Assembly (NCBI RefSeq): GCF_004348685.1
Contig: NZ_SMKO01000039.1
Span: 1-58,157, forward strand
DNA: 58,157 nt
Source: Nonomuraea deserti
Lineage (GTDB): Bacteria; Actinomycetota; Actinomycetes; Streptosporangiales; Streptosporangiaceae
Direction of reading: 5' to 3'
The position numbers were made by a program, and so were the translations under genes. The number at the start of each line of letters is the position of its first letter. Position 1 is the stretch's first letter. This document shows positions 1 to 8,397 of the stretch, in pieces. The notes under the pieces are model-generated. The model did no database searches and had not been told where the DNA came from. It worked only from the letters and a program-made list of their open reading frames with translations.

Positions 1-2
1 CC

Positions 3-815
3 ACCCCAGGCAACCGGCCCGCAGACCGGATCCCCCTGTCCGGCCTGGCCGTGGACGGCAAGACCCTGCGCGGCAGCCGCACCAGCCAAGGCGTGACCCA
101 CCTGCTGGCCGCCACCTGCCACAACACCCAGATCGTCATAGCCCAACAGCAGGTCGAAGCCAAGAGCAACGAGATCCCCGCCTTCACACCCCTGCTGTCC
201 CACCTCGACCTGACCAGCGTGGTGGTCACCGCCGATGCCCTGCACACCCAGCACGACCACGCCCGGCACATCGTCGCCGCCGGCGGCCACTACCTGTTCA
301 TCGTCAAGGGCAACCAGCCCACACTCCTGCGCCGGCTCAAGGTTCTGCCCTGGCGCGAAGCGATCCTCAACGACCGCACCGACGAGACCGGCCACGGCCG
401 CCGCGAGATCCGCCGCATGAAGATCTGCACCGCCCGCCCCGCACTGCCCTTCCCCCACGCCGCCCAGGCCATCCAGGTCAAACGCCGCCGTACCGACCAC
501 CGCACCGGCAAGACCACCATCGTCACGATCTACGCCATCACCAGCCTCCCACCGGGCCGGATCACCCACGCCCAGCTCGCCACCCTGATCCGCGGCCACT
601 GGAGCATCGAGGCCCTGCACCACATCCGCGACGTCACCTACCGCGAAGACGCCTCCCGCGTCCGCACCGGCACCGCACCCCGCATCTTGGCCGGCCTGCG
701 AAACCTGGCCATCGGCCTGGCCCGTCTGATCGGTTGGACCAACATCGCCGCAGCCACCGACCACTACCGCAGTCACCCCGCCGACGGACTCCAGCTACTC
801 GGTTTCACAACATGA
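3..815 (+). CDS. ISAs1-family transposase, C-terminal part (5' end outside window)
   Basis: The frame is already open at the window edge, so the start lies upstream; about 270 residues are visible. The DDE pattern of the ISAs1 family can be seen: DGKTLRGS near the left edge (first Asp), VTADALHTQ (second Asp), and [19 protein letters not shown] with the catalytic Glu. The enzyme would cut and join DNA to move the element. It stops at 813-815, and recognisable non-IS coding sequence (a LamG-like repeat) begins about 15 nt later, so the right end of the element is near 829, just after the string CGGCCCTG. The element has landed inside the gene described next. Whether the transposase is complete cannot be judged from this window. 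Confidence 0.9.
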   Translation, partial: TPGNRPADRIPLSGLAVDGKTLRGSRTSQGVTHLLAATCHNTQIVIAQQQVEAKSNEIPAFTPLLSHLDLTSVVVTADALHTQHDHARHIVAAGGHYLFIVKGNQPTLLRRLKVLPWREAILNDRTDETGHGRREIRRMKICTARPALPFPHAAQAIQVKRRRTDHRTGKTTIVTIYAITSLPPGRITHAQLATLIRGHWSIEALHHIRDVTYREDASRVRTGTAPRILAGLRNLAIGLARLIGWTNIAAATDHYRSHPADGLQLLGFTT

Positions 816-829
816 GAACGCATCGGCCC

Positions 830-2433
830 TGCACCCTGTACCTCAACGGCACTGCGATCAAAACCAACACGATCAAGGTTCCGGTTTGGAACGCGGAAAG
901 TTCGATGAGCCTCGGCGCCCGGATGCTCGGAGACCTCGATGATGAGCAGATTTATCAACAGGCACTGAACACGGACGACATGGCACGCCTCGGCACCCAG
1001 AATCCGCCTGCATTGAGGTCCCCGACGTCCCAGCCCACTCCGACAGCGAAGGGAGCATTAGCGGATGCGGTCTTCGACGTTAAGTACGACCATATTTCGT
1101 TGGAAGATTGCATCGAGGCCCAGCGTCAGGCTGGTGCCGATCCGGACCAAGATATTCTGAGAAGCAGCCTCGTCGTACGTCCCTACAGCACTTGCTGGAG
1201 CAAGTACATCTACATCTCCGAGTTTCACAAGGGGAAGAAGACCGGCAAGCTGGTCGGTTACGGCAGTGCTGTGCAGCTCAAGGCGACCTGGGTGACTCAT
1301 TCCTACCTGGGTACCGCTGATGGCAGCCGGGTGGTTGGGGATACAGGGGGCACCCTCAAGCCGCAGCAGATCAAATACTTCACCCGTCTCAGTGAGATCA
1401 AGACCTTCGGTGTGTTGGGAGTGAAATACACAAGTCTCGAAGCACGGGTCGAAACTACCGGGTTGTACGACAACCAGAGGCTCCGCCTTGAACTGAACCC
1501 GGTCGGTGAGGACGGCTCAACGTGCCGTCTGGCTAGAGGAGCCGATCGAGAGGCCACGCTCGGCCAGTGGACGAGCGACGGTAACGACGACTTTGTCCTA
1601 CAGATGACGGACACGGATGGAGATAAGGTCGACACTTGTACAGTGCGCCCCACCCTCCAAGATGCGAATGATCGGTGGACCGACGAGCCAGTTTATCTCT
1701 ATGACCAGATCGTCTTCGACGAGCAGGGAAGCATCCTGGGGCGCCGGATCGGTGGCGGGGAGCCGTGGAGCACAGTGTATGCCCCTCACTTCCGCTGCGA
1801 CTGGCTGAGGTCTTCGGCAAGCCGAAGACCTCAGCGAGCCTATCGCTGTCGGCCAATGACGATCTGTCAGACTTCGTTTTCACGGGTGCCTGCATTAACA
1901 AGATGGCATCCAACGTCCTCCCCATGTCCCGTTCGAAGAACGCCAACTTCGTTGAGGCAATCAACCACAATGCCAATGCGATGAATCGGAGTGTCAACGC
2001 GACGACCAAACCTCCGCTGCTCGACAGTGCGGGGAGGCCGATGGCGAAGAACAGCCCAGGAAACTGGGACGTGGACTGGAAGAAGCGCAGAGCTAATGCG
2101 TTACATCGATCCACAGACACGAAGTTGGCCAACAAACACCGCGCAACCTTCTGGAAGAAGATCACTAAGACCGATCCCAACACTGGCCAACCCGTCACGT
2201 ACACTAACTGCTGTCAGTACTACTTCGACCGAAGTTACGCCGACAAGGGGCAAGAGTGCGACGAGTTCCCCTTCGCTTCCACAAAAGAAGGCGCCAGCAA
2301 CGCAAACGGACACTATTCAGTGAGGCCGATCGCTCACCAGGACAACAACGATCACGGAGACTATATCAAGGCCTTCTATCGCATCTATCGAATCGGAAAC
2401 GGCACCCGTTTCTGGATTAGAATAACCAATTAA
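830..2433 (+). pseudogene. LamG-NucA/NucB secreted-type DNase/toxin gene, 5'-truncated by the IS and frameshifted
   Basis: The left part (frame of 734-1984) starts in the tail of a LamG/concanavalin-like domain (LYLNGT, then MSLGARMLGDLDDEQIY). A linker region of about 250 residues follows. The right part (frame of 1765-2433) carries a NucA/NucB deoxyribonuclease domain, marked by CCQYYFDRSYAD and ECDEFPFASTKEG. The family cuts DNA at the surface of or outside the cell and is common as a C-terminal toxin module. The N-terminus is lost to the ISAs1 insertion. The two frames change within or beside a 15-bp perfect inverted repeat at 1804-1835. Skipping 17 nt (1818-1834) rejoins them as CDWLRSSASLSLSANDD with no stop. 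Two DUF6461 genes follow and fit an immunity role (inference). Domain call firm; function lost unless the frame is restored. Confidence 0.8.
1804..1835. repeat. Perfect 15-bp inverted repeat with AA loop at the frameshift of the NucB gene
   Basis: GCTGAGGTCTTCGGC and its exact complement are separated by two bases. It sits inside coding sequence and coincides with the frame change. It looks like a templated inverted duplication rather than a terminator, since no T-run follows. Confidence 0.85.
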
Positions 2434-2437
2434 GTGC

Positions 2438-2480
2438 GAGTGTGCCTCCGAGCTGGATAGTCCGGAGGCACACTCTTCTT
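2438..2480 (+). terminator. Rho-independent terminator after the NucB gene
   Basis: A 13-bp perfect stem (GAGTGTGCCTCCG paired with 2463-2475) with a 12-nt loop is followed by TTCTT. It begins 5 nt after the nuclease stop codon and separates the nuclease from the putative immunity gene. Confidence 0.75.
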
Positions 2481-2499
2481 AGCAGCTCCATGAAAGACT

Positions 2500-3099
2500 A
2501 TGATGTCATTATTCACTGAGGGCCCGCTTAGCTTGCTCAAAGCATACGGGTTCGGGGACTATTTCCGAGGGCTGTGGGTCTCGGAAAGTGATGAGCGCGA
2601 GATTGCCATGCGGCTTCGTGTCGACTCTTCGTCCGAAGTGCTGTGTGACCGGCATACTGCGATGAGGTGGTTCTCTGACGTCTCGGAACACGGAGAAATC
2701 GTTTGGTTGGGGGCACATGCTCCCGGGTGGACGCAGATCATCAGCCTCAGTGGGCATATCTGCGGGCGAGTGAGTCTGCAAAAAGCCCTGAGTGAAGCCG
2801 GCCGTCGCGTGCTGGGGCTCGGATGGACGGACATCGATGGTCCGACCGAGCTGTTCTACTTGGAGAACGGACAGTTGATCGATAACATCACTCCGTATCA
2901 CACCGATCCCGCGAGCCTCGGCTACGTCCTGAGCCCGTATCTACGAGACGTGCCCTTCTCGGAGACGGCGGACAGCGAGGTGACGCTCAACTCCTTCTTG
3001 AAGGTAGTCGAGAAGGTAACTGAGGGCGCCATCAGCAGCGAGTGGTTCGATACGGTCCACAATCTCTACCGCATACCTCGAGAATATTGGTCCCGTTGA
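2500..3099 (+). CDS. DUF6461-like protein, putative immunity protein
   Basis: 199 residues, soluble, no signal peptide or membrane segment. The pattern resembles DUF6461: YFRGLWVSE near the N-terminus, a middle WLGAHAPGWTQIISLSG strand pair, RRVLGLGWTDIDG, then a FYLENGQLI turn and an ITPYHTDP segment. DUF6461 proteins are often found next to secreted or polymorphic toxins, and here the gene directly follows a NucA/NucB nuclease gene across a terminator. A role in protecting the cell from that nuclease is inferred from position only. Two ATG codons stand in tandem at 2500 and 2503, and no strong ribosome site is visible before them. Local GC is lower than in the genes further right, as for the toxin gene, which fits a transferred cassette. 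Confidence 0.6.
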   Translation: MMSLFTEGPLSLLKAYGFGDYFRGLWVSESDEREIAMRLRVDSSSEVLCDRHTAMRWFSDVSEHGEIVWLGAHAPGWTQIISLSGHICGRVSLQKALSEAGRRVLGLGWTDIDGPTELFYLENGQLIDNITPYHTDPASLGYVLSPYLRDVPFSETADSEVTLNSFLKVVEKVTEGAISSEWFDTVHNLYRIPREYWSR

Positions 3100-3139
3100 A
3101 GGTTCCGGCCGGGGGTCCATATCGGTGATATCGCCTGCG

Positions 3140-3171
3140 TGGCAGGGGGAGAGAACGTTCTCCACCTGCCA
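3140..3171. repeat. Imperfect 32-nt inverted repeat between the two DUF6461 genes
   Basis: TGGCAGG pairs with CCTGCCA, then after one mismatch GGAGA pairs with TCTCC around a central AACG. It lies 41 nt after the first DUF6461 gene and 35 nt before the second. No clear T-run follows, so it could be a weak terminator or an operator. Confidence 0.5.
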
Positions 3172-3205
3172 TGTGTTCGTCCTCGATAAGTGAGGGAAAT
3201 CGGAA

Positions 3206-3790
3206 ATGAACATCCAGGCAACGGCGCAGCGTTATGCGGAGATTCTCCTCGGAGACGGCAGTTGGCTCACCGAGGAGCTCGCATGGACAGTTCTACGGGC
3301 GCGAGTCGGGCCACTGACGCTGAGTGACGTCGCTCAGAGGTTGGCCGGGCACAGCCGTGCTGTCATTGTCGAGCGCGATTTCGAGGAGGCCTACGCGGCC
3401 AACGCTGTGGTGCTCGACGAAACGGATGGGGCGGTGATGATCGTCGATCTCCACAGGACGAGCAACACGCCCGACCCGGACTTCATCGCCCGGCTCAGTC
3501 GCGACGTTGACGTCTGGCACGTCTCCTGGCATACGGCGCTGAGCCGGCGGATGATCCATGCCCTGGATGGGCGCATTCTCGCGGCCGTCCCCCACCTTGA
3601 CCCAGCCGAAGCTGTCGGCGAAGATCTCGACTCAGTCCAAGCCGAACTGGCTGCTCTCTCCGCGGCCCAACATGACGCCTGGCCCGCCGTTGAGGCAACC
3701 GCCCTGGCCATCGTAGAAGAACGCACAGGTGCACGCCTGCGCCTCGATTGGTTCGACCACGCTCATACATCGGTAGCCCTTGATCAATGA
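3206..3790 (+). CDS. DUF6461-family protein, second immunity-like paralogue
   Basis: 194 residues. The C-terminal half fits DUF6461 well: DVDVWHVSWHTALSRRMIHAL, DGRILAAVPHLDP, a Glu/Asp-rich stretch, then EERTGARLRLDWFD. A GAGGGA ribosome site precedes the ATG at 3206. It has the same layout as the preceding gene but little obvious identity, so the pair may be diverged duplicates or immunity genes against different toxins. No toxin open reading frame lies beside it to the right. The conserved family has no established biochemical activity that I can name. The immunity role is inference from the neighbourhood of the broken NucB gene. Confidence 0.65.
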   Translation: MNIQATAQRYAEILLGDGSWLTEELAWTVLRARVGPLTLSDVAQRLAGHSRAVIVERDFEEAYAANAVVLDETDGAVMIVDLHRTSNTPDPDFIARLSRDVDVWHVSWHTALSRRMIHALDGRILAAVPHLDPAEAVGEDLDSVQAELAALSAAQHDAWPAVEATALAIVEERTGARLRLDWFDHAHTSVALDQ

Positions 3791-4168
3791 CGTCGGATCA
3801 TCGGTCTTCTTGTTTGTCCGTGGCTCACATGCTCGCGAACTACAGGTCATCGCGCTAGCACAGCAACGATCAGTCGAGGGTGCTGGTCCAGTCACGCGCG
3901 GAAGTCCGACAAGCGGATCCTGCAACGGGACCGAGCTGCGAAATTTGGGTCATGTTTCGTGACGTACGCGTGGCCTCTATGCCTTGCTGTCGTATGGCCG
4001 GAATGAGCGTGCGTGACAGCTGCTGCCGTCGCTCCCGCGACCTCCAGTCGGTCGTTGCGCCATCAACTTCTGGCCCCGTCTGCGCTGCAGCCAGGTCCGC
4101 ACGCCGTCTGCGGCGGTCGCGCCTACTAACGTCCTGCCGTCCGTGCGATCGTGAGGGAGACTGGCAGG
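3791..4168. other. Intergenic stretch, no gene recognised
   Basis: Only short open frames without family features or ribosome sites. GAGGGA at 4153-4158 is the probable ribosome site of the next gene. No strong terminator or promoter was recognised. Confidence 0.5.
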
Positions 4169-5127
4169 ATGCGTGAGCTGGTGATCGTCCGGAATCCGGA
4201 TCAGCAGTCTCGTCTGCCCTTTCTGATCCGATTGCCGCTTGGGGAGGGGCTGTTTCTGCGGGCGGGTGGCACTTGGCCGCGGGAGAAGGCGATCTACTGC
4301 TACCCGGTCGAGCCGGAGGAGTGGCCGACCGATCCTAAGGTGGTTGAGCGGGTTGCGGTCCGGTCGTGTGTGCGGCGGGGCGCGGCGATCGACCTGGTGC
4401 TGGATCGGGCGCGGGAGAACCGGTCGCAGATCGTTTTCACCAAGGCGCGGGGCCGGGATGCGGTGTTCTGGCAGACGGCGCGGGTGCGTAAGCAGGCTCG
4501 TCCGCAGGTGACCACTCCTACGGCTCGCGCTTGTGGGGTCGCGGCTCTGCAGGTTGTCGTGGACAGTGGGGAGCGGTACGCCTACAAGTTCCCTCGCCAG
4601 CAGGTGGAGCTGGTCAGGCGGCGGTTGCCGTGCGGTGATTACGGTGTCGAAGTCGCCGGGATGCTGCATGCGGCTGTGGAGCGTAAGAGCCTGGCCGACT
4701 TGGTGGGTTCTCTGCTGAACAGTCGGCTGAAGTATCAGCTGACGGAGCTGGCTGCCCTTGCGCATGCCGCGGTGGTGGTGGAGGAGGCTACAGCCAGGTG
4801 TTCAAGCTGGAACACGTGCGCCCGGCGGTGGTCGCTGACGGGATGGCGGAGTTGCAGGTGGCCTTTCCCGGGGTGCCGATCGTGTTCTGCGAGAGCCGGC
4901 AGTTGGCCGAGGAGTGGACCTACCGGTTCCTGGCCGCTGCCTACGCGGCCGCGGGTCACTCGGCCGAGGCGGCGCCAATCGTGCCGACGCTGGACGAGCC
5001 CCCGACAATGCCGGAACCCAGCACGGCCGAGGTCCGTGCCTGGGCTCGCGAGAACGGTCTGGAGGTGCCGGCTAAGGGGCGGCTTCGTCCGCAGGTCTGG
5101 GAAGCGTACCGGCGCGCCCACACGTGA
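4169..5127 (+). pseudogene. ERCC4-family nuclease with Lsr2-like C-terminal tail, frameshifted
   Basis: The first part (ATG at 4169, GAGGGA ribosome site) holds an ERCC4/XPF-type nuclease core near residues 128-200: DSGER, then VERKSLADLVGSL, the usual ERKxxxD metal site. The frame is lost at about 4786. In the next frame the domain goes on as GYSQVFKLEHVRPAVVADGM and AEEWTYRFLAAAYAA, ending with a tail like the DNA-binding end of Lsr2 (STAEVRAWARENGLEV to WEAYRRAH). One missing base between GAGGAG and TACAGC accounts for the shift. Actinomycetes carry this ERCC4-Lsr2 architecture as a stand-alone protein; its substrate is unknown to me. Intact apart from the single shift, so sequence error is possible. 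Confidence 0.75.
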
Positions 5128-5445
5128 ATCACCCGGAAGGTCCCGCGATGGGGAGAGGACGAGCGGCATCGACATGCCGGGCGACGTCATTCTTGCCGGC
5201 GACGGGTGCGGACGGGCTTCGCATGGAGGGATGACGCTCCGCTTTAGGCATGTATTCGGCATAATCAACGGCTATGTGCGTCGCATGCCGAGCCGTTGTA
5301 GCGGGTTGCGCGAGGCATGAGGGCTCAGAATCGAGGCCTGAACTGGGAAAACACCGCCAAGATCATCCCAACTATGTCCCCTGATCATGGTCCTACGGTT
5401 GCGTTCGGGCGCTCTCGGCTGCCTATGAAGGTCCACAAAGCAAAT
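5128..5445. other. Intergenic stretch, no gene recognised
   Basis: No open frame with family features. By orientation this would be the original chromosomal flank downstream of the tRNA 3' end if the att interpretation below is right. Confidence 0.4.
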
Positions 5446-5471
5446 GACCTGCGGCTGGAAAGCCGCAGGTC
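5436..5471 (-). terminator. Terminator hairpin downstream of the tRNA-Arg fragment
   Basis: On the minus strand an 11-bp perfect stem (5461-5471 with 5446-5456, loop TTCC) is followed by ATTTGCTTTG. It lies 28 nt beyond the tRNA 3' end, where a tRNA terminator is expected. Confidence 0.7.
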
Positions 5472-5498
5472 AGGGGCTGAAATGCCTGGTCAGATGCG

Positions 5499-5546
5499 TG
5501 CCCCCGGCAGGATTCGAACCTGCGGCACCCGCTTTAGGAGAGCGGG
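5499..5546 (-). other. 3' half of a tRNA-Arg(CCT) gene; probable attachment site (att)
   Basis: Read on the minus strand: anticodon stem CCCGCT/AGCGGG with loop CTCCTAA (anticodon CCT), variable loop, T-arm GCAGG-TTCGAAT-CCTGC, the acceptor 3' strand CGGGGGC and discriminator A. No D-arm and no matching GCCCCCG acceptor 5' strand occur on the other side (5547-5600), so this is a fragment from the anticodon arm to the 3' end. tRNA 3' halves are the usual duplicated segment at the far end of integrated elements. The orientation puts the element on the higher-coordinate side and the chromosome on the lower. The intact tRNA was not found in the window. Confidence 0.75.
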
Positions 5547-5880
5547 GGTCGTTCAGCGTCCGGTATGTCTTGTTAATGGGGAGATATGGTTTCCGCTCGA
5601 TGTGCGTCACCTCCTTAATAATGACTTCCATTCCCGTATCGCTTGGTTGCTTTTCCCTGTTCGGGCCAATATCTGTGGCGAGAGGAGCGAAAGGTGTCCC
5701 CGCTCTTCAGATGCGGGTGTCTGCGCAAGAGCAGTACTGTCGCAGCCGGCTTAGCTGGCGGTGGCCTTGACGCGGTGAAATATGCCAGTCGGAGGCGACA
5801 GCTCCAAACGCCAGACGGAGCGGATGGAGCGCTCGTCTGCCTGTACGGCGACGCCTCCGAACACGTGATTTCGGCCGCGG
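5547..5880. other. Intergenic stretch beside the tRNA fragment, no gene recognised
   Basis: Lower-GC than its surroundings around 5560-5680. No integrase or excisionase frame is visible on either strand. Confidence 0.4.
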
Positions 5881-8213
5881 CTATTTGAACCACCGGTCGT
5901 GCTGATACTTGGAGGCCTCGGGCCCGTCGAGCTCATGCGTCGTATTGTTGAGCCGGACGAGGAAGACCGCTCCCTTCGCTCCGGTCTTCGTCCGGGTTGT
6001 ATACACCGGCGCTGAGGCGGGTGCGACGTTGACACGGGCAACCGTGCGTTCGTTGATGGTGCCGAAAGCGACGGTCACGTTGGCCGTCACAGCCTTTCCG
6101 AATGTCTTAATCAACAGCTCGGTCAGCCACAGCTCCCAACCGTCAGTGTTCTTCTTGGAGAAGATGGTCAGATCTTCTTCCAGGCCTAGCACCGACCCAT
6201 CGTCCTGGACGCCGACGAGCAGCGTCCCCCCGTGGCCGTTCATAAAGCCGGCGATCGTCTTGACCACCGCCCACTCCATCGCCTGATCCTTCTGACCGGT
6301 GCCCAGATTCTTGCAGCCGGTCGACTTGAACTCGACGACCTTGCTCTCCCCGGCTTTGATCAGCGATTCGATACCGCGTGCCAGCGCGGCGGCGCCGCGA
6401 TGCGCGGAGAAGGGGCTGTCCTGGCCGTCACCCCGGTTCACCGGCCGGCCGGTCGCATCCTCGATCTGACGGATCAGCCGTTCGAAGCGTGCGTCGAAGA
6501 CGGCGCCGAAGTCGTCCTGGCGGAGCGCGACCGGGTCGATGTCGTGGCTGTTGCAGATGGCGTCCAGGTCCTGCGGGTTCACCGGCACACCGGTTTCAAT
6601 CGCGGCCAGATACTTGCTCGGCGCGCTCGCGCCCATGTATCCCCAGGTCTGCCCATCGATGGCGGTCTTGTTGACGATGCAGTTGGCATACGCGCTGTCA
6701 ATGCCGTTCGCCGCGCACCATTTCTGGGGGAAGATGTGGCGGATGTCGATCGAGTCAGCCGCGTACGCCTTCGCGTCGATCGTCTCGCCGGTACGGAAAT
6801 CGCGACCGCCCCGCTTCATCACGAGTGCGTAGAGACCCTTGTAAGCGGCACTGTTGCGGGTGCGCAAGCCCAGCAGCCGTTCAGCCTGGAACTGCGACTC
6901 GCGCACCGTACGCGGTTCCTCACCGTCGTCCTGAACCCACGCGAGCACGTCCTGCAGGTCGTTGGCGAAGCGGGTTTCCGTGGTGCCTCCGTACAACTCG
7001 CCGAACACCCCGCACCAGTACCACTGACGCAACTTCGCGGTTGGCTCCGGCGTGAACGCGCCCTCGCCGAGCAACGTGAGAATCGCCGTCAAGGGAACAA
7101 GCTGGGTGCTGTACGGGAGGTCGCGAGCACGGAAGATGCGCTCACCCTCGAGGAACCGCACCACCCGCTGCAACGCCCCGGTGACGGCATCGGCCCAGCG
7201 CCGGTACTCGCTCAGCGGCAGCGACAGCATGTCGCGGCGCTTGGCCGACACGGCCGGGACGCGGTCTCCGCGAACACGTTCGCGGGTGCGCTCCTCCCAG
7301 CGGCCACGAGTCCAGAGTAGCGTGACGATTTGCAAGAAGGTCGTGGCGTCCAGATCTGCGAGCAGTGGCTCGTCCGCCCAGGTCGCCTGACGCCATGCCC
7401 AATCGTCGCGCAACCGAAAGTGCTCCGCGGCGTAGGTCGCTGTCAGCAGCTCGAAGACCGTCAGCTCGACGCCGCCAGTGTTCACTCTCTCGAATACCTG
7501 GCAGACGGCCTCCTTGGTCGTCTTCCGATCAAGCGCGATCCGCGGAACGCTGTATTGCAGGAACGGCATGATCAGCGCCTCCTGGAATCTCTTCCAGATC
7601 TTCACCCGCTCCTCTGGCGCTCCCGCCATTAAGTACGCAAGCTACCAATCGGTGGTGGCAGCCGGGTTGAGTACGATTTCGAGTGGGAAAAGGCCCGCCT
7701 TGCCGGCCCGCACTTGCACCCTGGTCGCGGAGGCGTCGAGCACGACGTCGCCGCGGGAATTCACCCGTCGCTTATCTGCCGGTAGCGACAGGATGGCGTC
7801 ACTCCGGTCGGCGTCGGGGTCAATGCACGCATCGATGTCCGCGAAGTACCAACGTTCGACGTCCTTCTTGCGGGTATCCTGGGTCGGGACCGGTGCTCCG
7901 GATCGGAGCGCCAGGTAGAGCGAGGTCGTGCGCTGCTGTCCGTCGAGCAACAGGTACCTCGGTTCTCCCACGGCCGCAGAACTTGGGACTCCCTCGAGTG
8001 CCGGGGCTGGAAGCGCACATCAGCGTTTCCGGTCTCCAGCGTCATCACGGCGCCGATCGGGAACGAGCGAGAGACCGAGGCCAGCAGACTCACGATGTGG
8101 TCGTCGTCCCAGACCCACCCACGCTGAAAATCGGGTAGCTGTAGTACTCCCTGGTGCGCCTGGTTGAGTAGGTCCGCCAGGGGAATGTCGCCGCTCTCGA
8201 ACGTTTTCGCCAC
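5881..8213 (-). pseudogene. DUF262-HNH-AlbA_2 restriction/defence protein (GmrSD-like), frameshift plus in-frame stop
   Basis: The gene starts at GTG 8213 behind GGAAAGG and would encode about 777 residues. It reads LPDFQRGWVWDD (DUF262 start), then DGQQRTTS near residue 90, the ParB-like nucleotide-hydrolysing motif of DUF262/GmrS proteins. A DUF1524-like HNH region follows near 490 (DIRHIFPQKW with ANCIVNKTAI). From about 620 to 775 there is an AlbA_2/Schlafen-type domain (VVEFKST to GGTLLVGVQDDG). Two lesions are visible. At 8001-8003 one base is missing (FQPR to ALEGVP needs a frame change). At 7642-7644 an in-frame TAG interrupts TTDW-LAYLMAG. Related proteins are type IV restriction or anti-phage factors. 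It lies 184 bp from the Mrr-type gene and was probably transcribed with it. Confidence 0.8.
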
Positions 8214-8397
8214 TCCGGTTCCTTTCCTCAGACGTGCTCTCGCGACAGGGTAGACGAAAGCTCTCGGGCGGACGTCACGATTAACACCGTCTGCGGAGCT
8301 AACTGATGAGGCGGTCTTGCGCGCCAGGTCGGTGAGCTGACTCTCGTTTCCGGTGTACGAGCCAGATATGGCAATAAATCGCGAATATCCCTGAATG

